The position numbers and the translations under genes are program-made. The notes below the pieces were generated by a model that was given only the letters and a program-made list of their open reading frames with translations, made no database searches and was not told where the DNA came from. This document shows positions 43,401-51,557 of a stretch of 64,000 nucleotides of DNA, piece after piece. Source of the stretch: CALRWV02 sp943371965 (GTDB lineage Bacteria > Bacteroidota > JABWAT01); contig CALRWV020000002.1 of NCBI GenBank assembly GCA_943371965.1, positions 372,001 to 436,000 on the forward strand, in the 5' to 3' direction. How positions within the stretch are numbered: the first letter of the stretch is position 1; each line of letters begins with the position of its first letter.

Positions 43401-45759
43401 CTGAACCGGAAAGTTCAATTGCCTTTGAAAAATGTTCAGTTGCCATTTCATAAGCTGCAGCCCGTTGCGCTTTTATTCCTGCTTCCAAATTCAAAATTAC
43501 CAGTCGTTTTTTTTCCTCTGAATCGGTAATGAATTCAATCCCGCGGTTCAATTGTCCCAAAATTTCAAAAATCCGGTCATCCATTTTTTCGGCAACACTG
43601 TTTTTGAGAAGAAGTTTCCCTATCCTGTAGTGGATTTTGTTCTTTTCTTTTTCAGGAATCAGTGAATAGGTTGCCTGAAGAACTTTGTCATGTGCAAATC
43701 TGTATGTTACTGCAATTTCTTCAGAGTGCTGAAGCTCCAATTCTTTTTCAATTGAAGGAAGTACAAACTTGTAATTGTTGTCAATCGGAAATATAAATCC
43801 TTCAAGAAGTGCTTCCCAAAGTTGTGAGGCTGTTGTGTATTCAGATGTTTCATGTAACCAGGAAAGCAATTGCAGATCAAATTGGGTACCAATACATGAT
43901 GCAAGTTTAAGCAGTTGTTTTGGTTCTTCAGGAAGTTTCAGAATTTTTGATGAAAGAAGATCAACCACGTTTTCAGTGACATTGGTTTTTGCAAATTCTG
44001 AATTGTCAATTTTCCATTCAAGTGTCGGCCAATCAAAAAAAAGAATTTTTTCCGAATAAAGTGATTTCAGAAACTCTCTGGTAAAATATGGATTGCCACC
44101 CGTTTTTTTATGAACCTGATGTGCGAAGTCTCGGATTTTTTCTTCATCGGCATGAAGTGATTCCGCAATCAGATCAATTGTACTTTGTTCATTCAGTGCC
44201 TTGAGGCGAATGTATTTGATCAGCTTTTGTTTTTTTGAAAGTGAATCAAGAAAAAGCAGCATCTGATTTTGTGTGGTATTTTTCCCATCACGGTAAGAAC
44301 CAAGAAACAGCAGATACTGATTTTCCGGATTGGTAATGAGCTGTTCAATCAGGGCAAGAGTTGCCGAATCAATCCATTGTACATCATCCAGAAAAAAAAC
44401 AAGAGGATGTTCAAATTTGGCAAACACAATCAGGAATTTCTGGAAAACAATATTGAATCTGTTCTGTTCTTCATTCAAATCTGAAGCCTGAAGGGGAGGC
44501 TGTTTTCCTATAATCAGTTCAAGTTCAGGAATTACATCAACAATAAGCTGACCGTTATGACCAAGCGCTTTCAGCAGTTTATTTTTCCATGTTTCAATTT
44601 CATTCTCAGGCAATGACAGCAATTGCCTGATGAGTTGAGTAAATGCTGTTACAAGGCAGCCATATGGCGTATTTCTTTCTTCGTGACTGCATTTCCCGGA
44701 AATAAATAATCCGTAATTGACAACTGCCAGTTTTTGTATTTCATTGACCAGAGATGATTTTCCAATACCTGCCGAACCGGAAATCATCACTACTTCTGTT
44801 TCACCACTTCTGATTTTGTTGAACGCATCTGTTAATTCCTGAATTTCACTTTCACGACCATACAATTTTTCAGGAATCTGGAACTCATCTGTAACATCAT
44901 ATTTTCCGATTTCAAAATTGTCTGAATTTCCCTTACCTCTTGCATCTGCAAGACAATACTGCAAATCTTTTTTCAAACCGATTGAACTTTTGTATCTCCC
45001 TTCTGCATTTTTTGAAAGAAGTTTCAGAACAATGTCAGAAACAGCAGTTGGAATATCAGGTCTAAGCTGATTGAGTGGAATTGGTTTTTTGGCGATATGA
45101 CAATGAATCAATTCCATTGAATCCTGCGAAACAAATGGAAGTCTCCCTGTCAGCATTTCATAAAACGTAACTCCCAGTGAATAATAATCTGAACGGTAAT
45201 CCACCGAACGGTTCATTCTTCCGGTTTGTTCAGGTGACATGTAGGAAACAGTTCCTTCAAGAACTTCAGAAAGATTTTCACGTGCGTGATCATTGAGGAG
45301 TTGGGAAGAAATTCCAAAATCAATCAGTTTGCTGATGGATGCAGTTGGGTTGTATAAAATATTTCTTGGTTTGATATCGAGATGGATCAGTTTTTTTTCG
45401 TGAATTTTCCCGATTGTTTCAACAAGTTGAAGTGCAATATTCAAAAAATCTGTCAGTTGCATTCCATCGGAAGGAATGAATTTATGGAGTGAATTGCCAC
45501 CAAAATCTTCAAGTACCAGTGCAAGATTTGATTTATATGAAATGAGATCAAATACTGATATGATTCCTGGATCATCAACAGATTTTAAAATTTCATATTC
45601 ACGTCTGATTCTGGCCAGATTTTTCGAACTAGGGAGGCCGGATTTAAGGGTTTTAATAATAACCGCTGAATTGTCTGATTCACGTTCTGCAGTAAAAATC
45701 AACGTTCTGGTACCGTCATGCAGCAATCGGCCGACTTTGTATCCGCTTAACGAAATCAT
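40411..45759 (-). CDS. trifunctional Ser/Thr kinase - AAA ATPase - GAF - sensor histidine kinase
   Basis: This 1782-residue protein has a Ser/Thr kinase at residues 1-270 (Lys36, HLDIKPRN with Asp128, DFG at 147-149, GTVSYMSPEQTGRM activation loop). An AAA_16 ATPase follows at about 300-620 (GSAGIGKSS, FFLDDVQWIDS), then a helical TPR-like region (about 680-1300), a GAF domain (about 1350-1500) and a histidine kinase with His1539 in GIAHEMNNPINY plus HATPase DNGSGM/GKGTGLGLAVSYAI. Every catalytic motif looks intact. The architecture is known from cyanobacterial and myxobacterial kinases. The start follows GAGGGAAG. No response regulator is adjacent, and the ligand of the GAF/TPR region is unknown. 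Confidence 0.93.
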   Translation of the reverse strand: MISLSGYKVGRLLHDGTRTLIFTAERESDNSAVIIKTLKSGLPSSKNLARIRREYEILKSVDDPGIISVFDLISYKSNLALVLEDFGGNSLHKFIPSDGMQLTDFLNIALQLVETIGKIHEKKLIHLDIKPRNILYNPTASISKLIDFGISSQLLNDHARENLSEVLEGTVSYMSPEQTGRMNRSVDYRSDYYSLGVTFYEMLTGRLPFVSQDSMELIHCHIAKKPIPLNQLRPDIPTAVSDIVLKLLSKNAEGRYKSSIGLKKDLQYCLADARGKGNSDNFEIGKYDVTDEFQIPEKLYGRESEIQELTDAFNKIRSGETEVVMISGSAGIGKSSLVNEIQKLAVVNYGLFISGKCSHEERNTPYGCLVTAFTQLIRQLLSLPENEIETWKNKLLKALGHNGQLIVDVIPELELIIGKQPPLQASDLNEEQNRFNIVFQKFLIVFAKFEHPLVFFLDDVQWIDSATLALIEQLITNPENQYLLFLGSYRDGKNTTQNQMLLFLDSLSKKQKLIKYIRLKALNEQSTIDLIAESLHADEEKIRDFAHQVHKKTGGNPYFTREFLKSLYSEKILFFDWPTLEWKIDNSEFAKTNVTENVVDLLSSKILKLPEEPKQLLKLASCIGTQFDLQLLSWLHETSEYTTASQLWEALLEGFIFPIDNNYKFVLPSIEKELELQHSEEIAVTYRFAHDKVLQATYSLIPEKEKNKIHYRIGKLLLKNSVAEKMDDRIFEILGQLNRGIEFITDSEEKKRLVILNLEAGIKAQRAAAYEMATEHFSKAIELSGSAIWKENYEIAYKLKLAKSKCEYLLGRFNEAEKLFAEILVNSKSVMDQMRVFEIKMVMYGHQARHRDSVEIGKQALKLLGVSVPETMIKALIVKELITIKIKLRGKTDEDLIKLPKMTNEKYIAFLYIVEKMGPSASFVAKEFYGLMTLRRFTMVLTHGNPESAADCYVGYAVILSALGDYENAFRFGNLAISLSHVFSHGTSKNNTYFGVGVFTNHWKRHARTSKEYLNYAYSSLIDSGNLTLASYCCNYMILHNFFLGKSLDYISEESKKYRDFLVQTNHGLQVVTTAFDFVKSLTVKPASNDSAAKEKEMEFIESLKKDDNQVHLHWFYIFRMQSEYLLGNADKAYEFAELSEKVKDASRLFLSNVIHVFYHSLVCISKYEQLPAAEQNKLELKLRNNLKLLKNWAHHCPENYFMLHQLVSAELSRIKGHSKEAMEQYENSISFANQNEFTMIEALALELAGKYYLTRKLNEVAKSYLKKSRYYYAQWGASEKVRQIDLLFGDLIHENLLSKTFDKNETTGMTTSSSSARALDFSTVIKASQVISGEIVLDSLLEKLLMICIESAGAQRGVLILEKDGRLFVEAEESVENSKIELFTDLKLDHYEKIPKSIIYFTKRTRETSVVSDAEKSELFKNDPYIVTVRPKSILCLPIIKQNNLVGILYFENNLVPDAFTPERLTMIRMLASQAAISIENAKLVDELEIRVQKRTKEVLEKNQELENTLKQLKLTQSHLIQSGKMASVGQLTAGIAHEMNNPINYITANLEPLKQDVGDLILLLNKYGELASSENIKSKLQEIDEFKRELDLPYLMNELNTVIKGIDDGAKRTAKIVKSLRNFSRLDENVFKKGDVHEDLNSAINLLQNQTDNRIEIIRNFGNLQLLECNHSEVNQVFLSMLSNAVESISGKGNIIVRTEQSENEVKISIRDNGSGMDKATLERCFEPFFTTKGIGKGTGLGLAVSYAIIEKHNGKIEVSSIVGEGSEFVISLPLQQLKS

Positions 45760-45946
45760 CTTCCCTCAAATCAGATTCATTAATCAAAAAGAAACAGGCT
45801 TTGAAAAGCGGAACTGTTCCAAAAAAACGATTTTGCACATTTCCAGCTGGGGTTACAATTTATCATTCGAAGTTAAGAACATCAAAATATTAATAGAAAA
45901 AATCCTATCTGCATTACCATTTTACTTAACATAGCAATTTGAATTT

Positions 45947-46078
45947 CCCATTGTGTGAATAAAATGTATTGAAGTTGTAAAATATGTTTTTACTTGTGCC
46001 ATGGTGAGGTTCTCTCCCAAAGGGATTCCTAAGGAAGAACCACAAAAACATATTTTACAACTTCATTCACACAATGGG
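45947..46078. repeat. large inverted repeat, 35-bp arms with a 10-nt insertion
   Basis: The right arm (46044-46078) is matched in reverse complement by 45947-45991 without mismatch, except for ten extra bases AAAATGTATT at 45961-45970. The 52-base centre contains CTCTCCCAAAGGGA, also found at 2172. The rest of the 366-base divergent gap (45760-46125) holds A+T-rich leader on the kinase side and a promoter box for the oxygenase gene; I see no other gene. Confidence 0.8.
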
Positions 46079-46095
46079 TTTTGAAATATCATCTT

Positions 46096-46103
46096 TATAT
46101 TTG
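46096..46103 (+). promoter_or_regulatory. probable TAnnTTTG promoter box (TATATTTG)
   Basis: TATATTTG lies 22 bases before ATG 46126 and just outside the inverted repeat. GGGGGA precedes the start as ribosome site. An upstream TTTTG (46079-46083) is closer than the usual 19 nt. Confidence 0.42.
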
Positions 46104-46125
46104 TTATAATTTTCTTGGGGGAATA

Positions 46126-47328
46126 ATGCCACAGCAGCAATGGACAAATACTTTTCTTGATGAAATGCGAACTCAAGGCGATCCGTTGGGTGATTCTGTA
46201 ATTGCAAGAGTGTTTAATGATGGAGATGTTGAGGCCGTCAACGATTTGCTGCGGAAACTTGTTTACAATGATGGTATCGTTCCTGATGGACTTCCGGATT
46301 TTGTTAAAGCCTATCTCGATGAAACTGACAATCTGCCTGAATGGGCAAATCTTGAACTGATCAAAAAAGGGGAACAGGCTTTTCTCCGCTATCTTGAAAT
46401 TCCGCTTGTGTTTCTCGCCTGTGGAAGTTTGCCTGAATGTTATGCCTTAAAAAACGGTGTTCAGGTTTTGTGGCTGACTCAACAGTTGCGTGATCATGTA
46501 CACCGCCGCATTCTAGAAACAGCTTACATGGTAATTGAAGTTATGACTGTCGGAGGTTTACAGAATCACGGAAAAGGACTGAGGGCAATTCAAAAGGTAC
46601 GCTTGATGCATGCTGCAGTCCGCAATCTTATTATCACACAGTCAACTGAATCCATGAAAACCCAGCCACCCAAATCATTAAGTGATGTCTTGCTGAATAC
46701 GGAATGGAATGCACAATTTGGATATCCCATCAATCAGGAGGATTTGGCCTTTACCATGCTTTCTTTTTCATACGTTCCACTGCGTGGATTGAAACAAATG
46801 GTTGAAACTCTGGATAAAGAAGAAGAGGAAGCTTACATTTATTCATGGGCGATCGCTGGTTCTTTGTTAGGCCTGAGAAAGGAAATGATTCCCAACAGTT
46901 TTGCAGAAGCAGAAATTTTGTATAACACAATCAAAACGCGTCAGCAGGGATATTCACTGCAGGGAGAAAAAATGTCGGAAGCGCTGATTTCATTTTTACA
47001 GGATCAAATGATTCCGTGGTGGGCATTTCCATTTAAACCGCTTCCGAGAGTTATTACAAGAACTATTATTGGAAATGAAACAGCAGATATTCTTAGAATC
47101 AAAAAATCACGCTGGTACGAAAAACTGCTGTTGCCCGGTCTCGTTATTTTAATTCGGATTATCGACTGGTTTGAAGAAAATCTTTATAAGAACCTTCCGA
47201 AGGCACAAATTGCTGGTGATTGGATTTCCTACAAAATGCTTAAAAAACTGTCGAAACTTCCACGTGGCGGTCAACGGAAATTATTTGAAATTCCAACACA
47301 TCTTGCAGCAGCCTGGAAACTGAAGTAA
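46126..47328 (+). CDS. oxygenase MpaB/latex-clearing-protein family (DUF2236)
   Basis: This 400-residue protein of the MpaB/Lcp haem-oxygenase family is mainly helical. Conserved blocks are DETDNLPEWANLELIKKGEQAFLRY (residues near 65), LACGSLPECYALKNGVQVLW, TAYMVIEVMTVGGL and KVRLMHAAVRNLII, whose His is a likely haem ligand. Known members cleave polyisoprene (Lcp) or oxidise polyketide side chains (MpaB). The start ATG follows GGGGGAATA. It is separated by a palindromic tandem repeat from a lycopene-cyclase-domain protein on the same strand. Substrate is not proven; an isoprenoid is plausible. Confidence 0.8.
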   Translation: MPQQQWTNTFLDEMRTQGDPLGDSVIARVFNDGDVEAVNDLLRKLVYNDGIVPDGLPDFVKAYLDETDNLPEWANLELIKKGEQAFLRYLEIPLVFLACGSLPECYALKNGVQVLWLTQQLRDHVHRRILETAYMVIEVMTVGGLQNHGKGLRAIQKVRLMHAAVRNLIITQSTESMKTQPPKSLSDVLLNTEWNAQFGYPINQEDLAFTMLSFSYVPLRGLKQMVETLDKEEEEAYIYSWAIAGSLLGLRKEMIPNSFAEAEILYNTIKTRQQGYSLQGEKMSEALISFLQDQMIPWWAFPFKPLPRVITRTIIGNETADILRIKKSRWYEKLLLPGLVILIRIIDWFEENLYKNLPKAQIAGDWISYKMLKKLSKLPRGGQRKLFEIPTHLAAAWKLK

Positions 47329-47343
47329 GAGAGAATACAGAAT

Positions 47344-47508
47344 TGGGATTTTTAGGATTTACGGATTATTGGATTAATACAGAAAACTAAATCCGGTTAT
47401 TCTAAAATTTGTCCAATCACAATTCAAAATTTAGATTTTCAGGATTGTGGGATTACTGGATTAGTACATGAATCAAAATCCTGTTAATCCTAAAATCCTA
47501 ATAATCCT
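47344..47508. repeat. tandem pair of palindromic GGATT/AATCC units
   Basis: Two diverged units (about 47344-47417 and 47434-47508) share AGGATT, GGATTA-TGGATTA-TACA and AAATCC-GTTA-TC-TAAAAT in the same order. Within each, the GGATT-rich half faces an AATCC-rich half, so each can fold into a long imperfect hairpin. They fill the gap between the oxygenase and the next gene. Confidence 0.6.
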
Positions 47509-47564
47509 TCATTGGAGTCCTTCGGACAAATTCAGACAATCAATAATCTTAAAAGGAAAAAAAC

Positions 47565-48542
47565 ATGCATCAACGGTCACCACACACTGATTTTAAAGTT
47601 GTTTTATTTCTGTTGGGAATGCTGATTATTCCAACCATGTTTACTTTGCTTTCGGTTCAGCATCCCGCACAACTGACTCCAACTTCCGAAGATCCAACTC
47701 CGTTTGGATATACCTGGAGTTTATTGTTTTTTATTGTTCCTATTCTTGCCATCAGTGCGTGGTTTTACACTAAGAAAGAACATGCCATTCAAAAAAAATC
47801 TTTTTTTCTCACTATTCTGATTTTGGTTCCGTTTGGTTTTGGTCTTGATTTCTTTTTCGGAAATTTATTTTTTGATTTCCCTAACAGTTATGCTACGCTC
47901 CGCATTTTTCTTCCCGGTTATGATTTTTCCAGCAGTTCCTGGAATTTAGATCTGCCGATCGAGGAATTTATTTTTTACACTACCGGTTTTATAGCCATTT
48001 TATTGATTTATGTTTGGGCTGACGAATTTTGGATGGGAGCTTATAACGTTCCCGATTACAAAGAAGAAAGTAAAAATGTTCCCAAACTAATCCGTATTCA
48101 TTGGGGTTCTGCTATTTGGGGTTTGATTTTAATTGCAGTTGCTTTTCTTTACAAAAAATACGGTCAGCATTCCTACACAGAAGGATTTCCAACTTATTTT
48201 ACATTTCTGGTTATTGCTGCCATTACTCCAAGTTTCGTTTTTTTTGATGCAGCAAAATCATTCATCAACTGGAGAGCTTTCAGTTTCACCTTTCTTCTTG
48301 TTACGCTGATAAGTCTGATGTGGGAAGCTACTTTGGCCACGCCATACGGTTGGTGGACCTATAATTCAAGCCAGATGATGGGTGTGATGATCGGTGCCTG
48401 GAACAAGCTTCCGCTGGAAGCTTCGATTTTGTGGATTGCTGTCAGCTTTACAACTGTGATAGTTTATGAAGTCATTAAAATATTTCTAGCCATGGAAAAG
48501 AAATTGGGTCATGCCATGTTGGGAAGGAATAACAAATCTTGA
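47565..48542 (+). CDS. lycopene-cyclase-domain membrane protein
   Basis: This 325-residue protein has eight or so membrane helices. The first half ends in LDLPIEEFIFYTTGFIAILLIYVW, which carries the PxEE signature of CrtYc/CrtYd-type lycopene cyclases; the second half has a related but incomplete LPLEASILWIAVSFTTVIVYE. The TPYGWWTYNSSQ and GFGLDFFFGN loops are polar and aromatic. CrtYc/d cyclases need both halves, so catalysis is possible but unproven given LPLEA in the second. ATG follows AAAAGGAAAAAAAC. It is downstream of the MpaB/Lcp-type oxygenase, which would fit isoprenoid chemistry. Confidence 0.68.
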   Translation: MHQRSPHTDFKVVLFLLGMLIIPTMFTLLSVQHPAQLTPTSEDPTPFGYTWSLLFFIVPILAISAWFYTKKEHAIQKKSFFLTILILVPFGFGLDFFFGNLFFDFPNSYATLRIFLPGYDFSSSSWNLDLPIEEFIFYTTGFIAILLIYVWADEFWMGAYNVPDYKEESKNVPKLIRIHWGSAIWGLILIAVAFLYKKYGQHSYTEGFPTYFTFLVIAAITPSFVFFDAAKSFINWRAFSFTFLLVTLISLMWEATLATPYGWWTYNSSQMMGVMIGAWNKLPLEASILWIAVSFTTVIVYEVIKIFLAMEKKLGHAMLGRNNKS

Positions 48543-48561
48543 CAAATATAATTCAAATCTT

Positions 48562-48615
48562 ATTGCCACGAATTCAGTTCAAAAAAGTAATAACATAATT
48601 CGTGAATCTGTGGCA
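48562..48615. repeat. imperfect palindromic intergenic element (TGCCAC...GTGGCA)
   Basis: TGCCACGAATTCA (48564-48576) faces ATTCGTGAATCTGTGGCA (48598-48615). A similar sequence pair, with CACGAATTAATACAG and CTGTGAGTCTGCGGCA, lies at about 39338-39390. These look like dispersed copies of one element and lie in the leader of the next gene. Confidence 0.45.
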
Positions 48616-48666
48616 TTCCTATTCCCCTTCCACTTTAAATGTAAATGTATAGTAAAGGTTAATCTC

Positions 48667-49539
48667 ATGAAATTTGTTGCGCTTGTTCTTTCGGTTCTTC
48701 TATCATCGGTTTGTTGTGCACAAAGCGGTTACGAAATATTTTTGATGGATATTGATTTTTCGGGAAAACAAATTGAACTTTCAAATCCAACCAACATTAC
48801 CAATCACCCGGGTTATGACAATCAGCCTTTCTTCTCTTATGATCAACCGCTTGTTTATTATACTTCCATGAGTGACAGCGGTCAAACAGATATTCGGGTT
48901 TATAACTACCAAACAAATGAAACTTCCGATTTTACTGTTACTGCTGAAAGTGAATTTTCTCCAACCGTTACTCCAGACCACCAGTTCGTTTCATGTATTT
49001 CACAAACACTTGCTCGTGATCAGAATCTGGTTAAATTTCCGATTAAAGGTGGTGATCCTGTTATGCTGATCAACTCAATGAAAGTTGGATATCACTGCTG
49101 GATTGACAGCGAAAGAGTTATTCTTTTTATTCTTGATGATACACTCAACAACAGTTTGCATTATTACAATTTAGAATCGAAATCAGACAAACTTTTTTCA
49201 AACAAACCCGGCAGATGTATTTCCAAAATACCGGGTGAAGACGCAGTGGCATTCATGGATAAATCAAATCCCAATGAATTTGTTATAAACAGATTTGATC
49301 TGAAGACATCAACCATTTCCACTGTTTGCTCTGCGCTCAACAAACATGAAGATTTTATTTGGACAAAAAATGGGTTGATGATGATGAGTGATGGAACTTC
49401 ACTTTTTTCCTTTGACCCAACAACCAATGATGGATGGAAACGGATTACTGTAACTGATCCGGACAATAAAATAAAGGGAATAACACGAATAGCATTAAAC
49501 CCCAACAATTCTAAAATTGCGGTTGTGGTAAATGAATAA
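48667..49539 (+). CDS. exported TolB-like beta-propeller protein
   Basis: This 290-residue protein has a signal peptide (about 1-18, ending CCAQ) and WD40/PD40-like blades: HPGYDNQPFFSYDQPLVYYTSM, SEFSPTVTPDHQFVSCIS, and the GITRIALNPNNSKIAVVVNE end. ATG 48667 begins the signal peptide; a longer frame from 48511 reads through the intergenic palindrome and is rejected. Propellers of this kind bind proteins or ligands in the periplasm; no partner is evident. It is on the same strand as the TauE-like gene 61 bases downstream. Confidence 0.78.
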   Translation: MKFVALVLSVLLSSVCCAQSGYEIFLMDIDFSGKQIELSNPTNITNHPGYDNQPFFSYDQPLVYYTSMSDSGQTDIRVYNYQTNETSDFTVTAESEFSPTVTPDHQFVSCISQTLARDQNLVKFPIKGGDPVMLINSMKVGYHCWIDSERVILFILDDTLNNSLHYYNLESKSDKLFSNKPGRCISKIPGEDAVAFMDKSNPNEFVINRFDLKTSTISTVCSALNKHEDFIWTKNGLMMMSDGTSLFSFDPTTNDGWKRITVTDPDNKIKGITRIALNPNNSKIAVVVNE

Positions 49540-49600
49540 ATTGAAAATGTAATTTCACTTTCCAACAACTTAATTTCTCAATACTATTTTTCTGGAAACA

Positions 49601-50371
49601 ATGATGACACAAGAATTATTCATTTTAGCTTTTCTGCTTTTTATTGTCATTGCTACATTGTATTCATCTGTTGGTCACGCAGGTGCATCGGGTTATCTTG
49701 CCATTATGGTTCTGCTTTCATTTGCACCCGAGACCATTAAACCAACTTCCCTGATTCTGAATATTGTTGTTTCATTTATAGCTTCCGTGAAATTTATCAG
49801 AGCCGGTTATTTTGACAGAAAAATATTCCTGTCATTTGTCATCACTTCAATTCCTTTTGCATTTGTTGGCGGTTACATTAAAATTGATCCTCATTGGTTC
49901 AAACTTTTTGCCGGTTTGTTTTTGCTTTTCTCTGCTTTATTTCTGTCAATAAAAACCTACATTGAAACAACACAGGGTGATAGTAAAGCATTGCCAGTAT
50001 ATGCTGGTCCCGTTCTTGGTCCCGTTCTTGGTTCAGTTATTGGTTTGGTATCGGGGCTGGTTGGTGTTGGAGGTGGAATTTTTCTTTCGCCAATCCTTAT
50101 TATTGCGAACTGGACAAGTGCGAAAAAAGCATCAGGAATTGCCGCCCTATTCATTTTTGTCAATTCAGTTTCAGGATTGGCCGGTCATTTTACCGCATTC
50201 AATACAGTAAACCTTGATATTTTTTATTGGATAATAGCCGTAATCATTGGAGGACTGTTAGGATCAACTCTCGGGACCAGCAAGTTCAGCAACAAAATTA
50301 TCATGTCCTGCTTGTTTGTTGTTTTACTCTCAGCCGGGTTAAAATTTATTTTTATCGATTTCATGAATTGA
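49601..50371 (+). CDS. TauE/SafE (TSUP) family anion exporter
   Basis: This 256-residue membrane protein has eight hydrophobic segments in two related halves. Signature blocks are VGHAGASGYLAIMVLLSF with PTSLILNIVVS, and the second-half GLVSGLVGVGGGIFLSPILI. Family members export sulfite, sulfoacetate or related organosulfur anions, or take up sulfate. Two ATG codons start the frame. It is convergent with the glycosyltransferase gene, 26 bases between stops. No sulfur-metabolism gene is nearby to fix the substrate. Confidence 0.88.
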   Translation: MMTQELFILAFLLFIVIATLYSSVGHAGASGYLAIMVLLSFAPETIKPTSLILNIVVSFIASVKFIRAGYFDRKIFLSFVITSIPFAFVGGYIKIDPHWFKLFAGLFLLFSALFLSIKTYIETTQGDSKALPVYAGPVLGPVLGSVIGLVSGLVGVGGGIFLSPILIIANWTSAKKASGIAALFIFVNSVSGLAGHFTAFNTVNLDIFYWIIAVIIGGLLGSTLGTSKFSNKIIMSCLFVVLLSAGLKFIFIDFMN

Positions 50372-50397
50372 TTTTCTGATTACCCCAATAATTTGTT

Positions 50398-51531
50398 TTA
50401 ACTGATCAAAACACTTTTGTAAAGACTATTAATTTTCTCGGTAACCTTTTCAGATCCGAACATATTATTTGCATAAAAATATCCATTTTCAATCATCTTG
50501 TTTCTCAAAACAGAGTCGCCGAGTATTTTTTCTATTCCTGTTGCAATTTCTTCCGGATTTTTCGGATTTACGTAATAGGAATCAGGACCACCGGCTTCTG
50601 TTAGAGATGATGTTCTGGCTGAAATAACAGGTGTTTTGCTTAACAGCGCTTCAACAATTGGAATTCCAAATCCCTCGTAAAAAGAAGGATAAATAAATGC
50701 CAATGCATTATGGTAAATGGTTCTCAGGTTTGTGTTGTTGCCCAGATAATTGATCCAGATAATTTTGTTTTCTATTCCCAGTTTTCTTGAAAGGGTCTCA
50801 ACCTCTGATTTATATTTTTTCCCTCTTCCAACAACTACAAGCGGAATTTTAAATTCATGTGGCAACAAACCGTAAGCTTCAACCACTGCTTTCAGATTTT
50901 TCCTTTGTTCAACTGTTCCAACATAAAGCAGATAATGATTAGGAATTTTGAATTGATCCAGAACCGATTTTGAATTTTCACTATAGTCATTCGAATAAAA
51001 TATGGGGTTGACCGATTGATAGATTACATCAATTTTTTGTGGATCAATCTGGTAATGGTTTACAATGTCATTTTTCGTGTTTTCACTGATTGCAATAATT
51101 TTATTTGAATGATCACAGCTGTATTTGAATTTTAAATCATACATTTTCCTGTCAGGAAAAGAATAGGTTTCCGGATAGACTTTGAAAATGAGATCATGAA
51201 TGGTGACAATACTTTTTATTGAAGTCTTATCTATGTTAACAGGCAACTCATGACTTAATCCATGATAAAGGTCAATCTTGTTTTCCTTCAACTGTTTTTT
51301 GATAGTAAAGCTTCGCCATCCCAATTTGAAGAAAGAAGTTGGAAGAATTGTTTTGTATAAATCGTTTACAAGAAACCGTTCAGTTTCTGCTGATGATTTA
51401 ATTTTGGGAGTAAACAGAAAGTAATTGTTTTCAGGATGGTAGACTGCCAGATTATCAAGAAGGGTTCTGCTGTAATTGCCCAGTCCGGTAAAATTATTAA
51501 AAAGCCGTTTTGCATCGAAACCGATATTCAT
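50398..51531 (-). CDS. family 4 glycosyltransferase
   Basis: This 377-residue GT-B enzyme has an N-terminal acceptor lobe (NIGFDAKRLFNNFTGLGNYSR) and a GT4 donor lobe with YVGTVEQRKNLKAVVEAY, the EX7E motif in YPSFYEGFGIPIVEALLSK and SARTSSLTEAGGPDSYYV. It should transfer a hexose from a nucleotide donor onto a surface polysaccharide or glycolipid. Donor and acceptor cannot be read. It follows the six-PAS kinase on the same strand, 26 bases apart, an unusual pairing that may be a single transcript. Confidence 0.9.
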   Translation of the reverse strand: MNIGFDAKRLFNNFTGLGNYSRTLLDNLAVYHPENNYFLFTPKIKSSAETERFLVNDLYKTILPTSFFKLGWRSFTIKKQLKENKIDLYHGLSHELPVNIDKTSIKSIVTIHDLIFKVYPETYSFPDRKMYDLKFKYSCDHSNKIIAISENTKNDIVNHYQIDPQKIDVIYQSVNPIFYSNDYSENSKSVLDQFKIPNHYLLYVGTVEQRKNLKAVVEAYGLLPHEFKIPLVVVGRGKKYKSEVETLSRKLGIENKIIWINYLGNNTNLRTIYHNALAFIYPSFYEGFGIPIVEALLSKTPVISARTSSLTEAGGPDSYYVNPKNPEEIATGIEKILGDSVLRNKMIENGYFYANNMFGSEKVTEKINSLYKSVLIS

Positions 51532-51557
51532 TTTTTCACTTGTTTAACTTAGAATAG

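Noticed and set aside
45476..45934. 152-codon plus-strand open frame across the kinase start
   Set aside because: Most of it is antisense to the Ser/Thr kinase domain; the rest is A+T-rich leader without a domain.
48511..48666. In-frame extension of the beta-propeller gene
   Set aside because: It overlaps the previous gene and an intergenic palindrome; a signal peptide begins at 48667.
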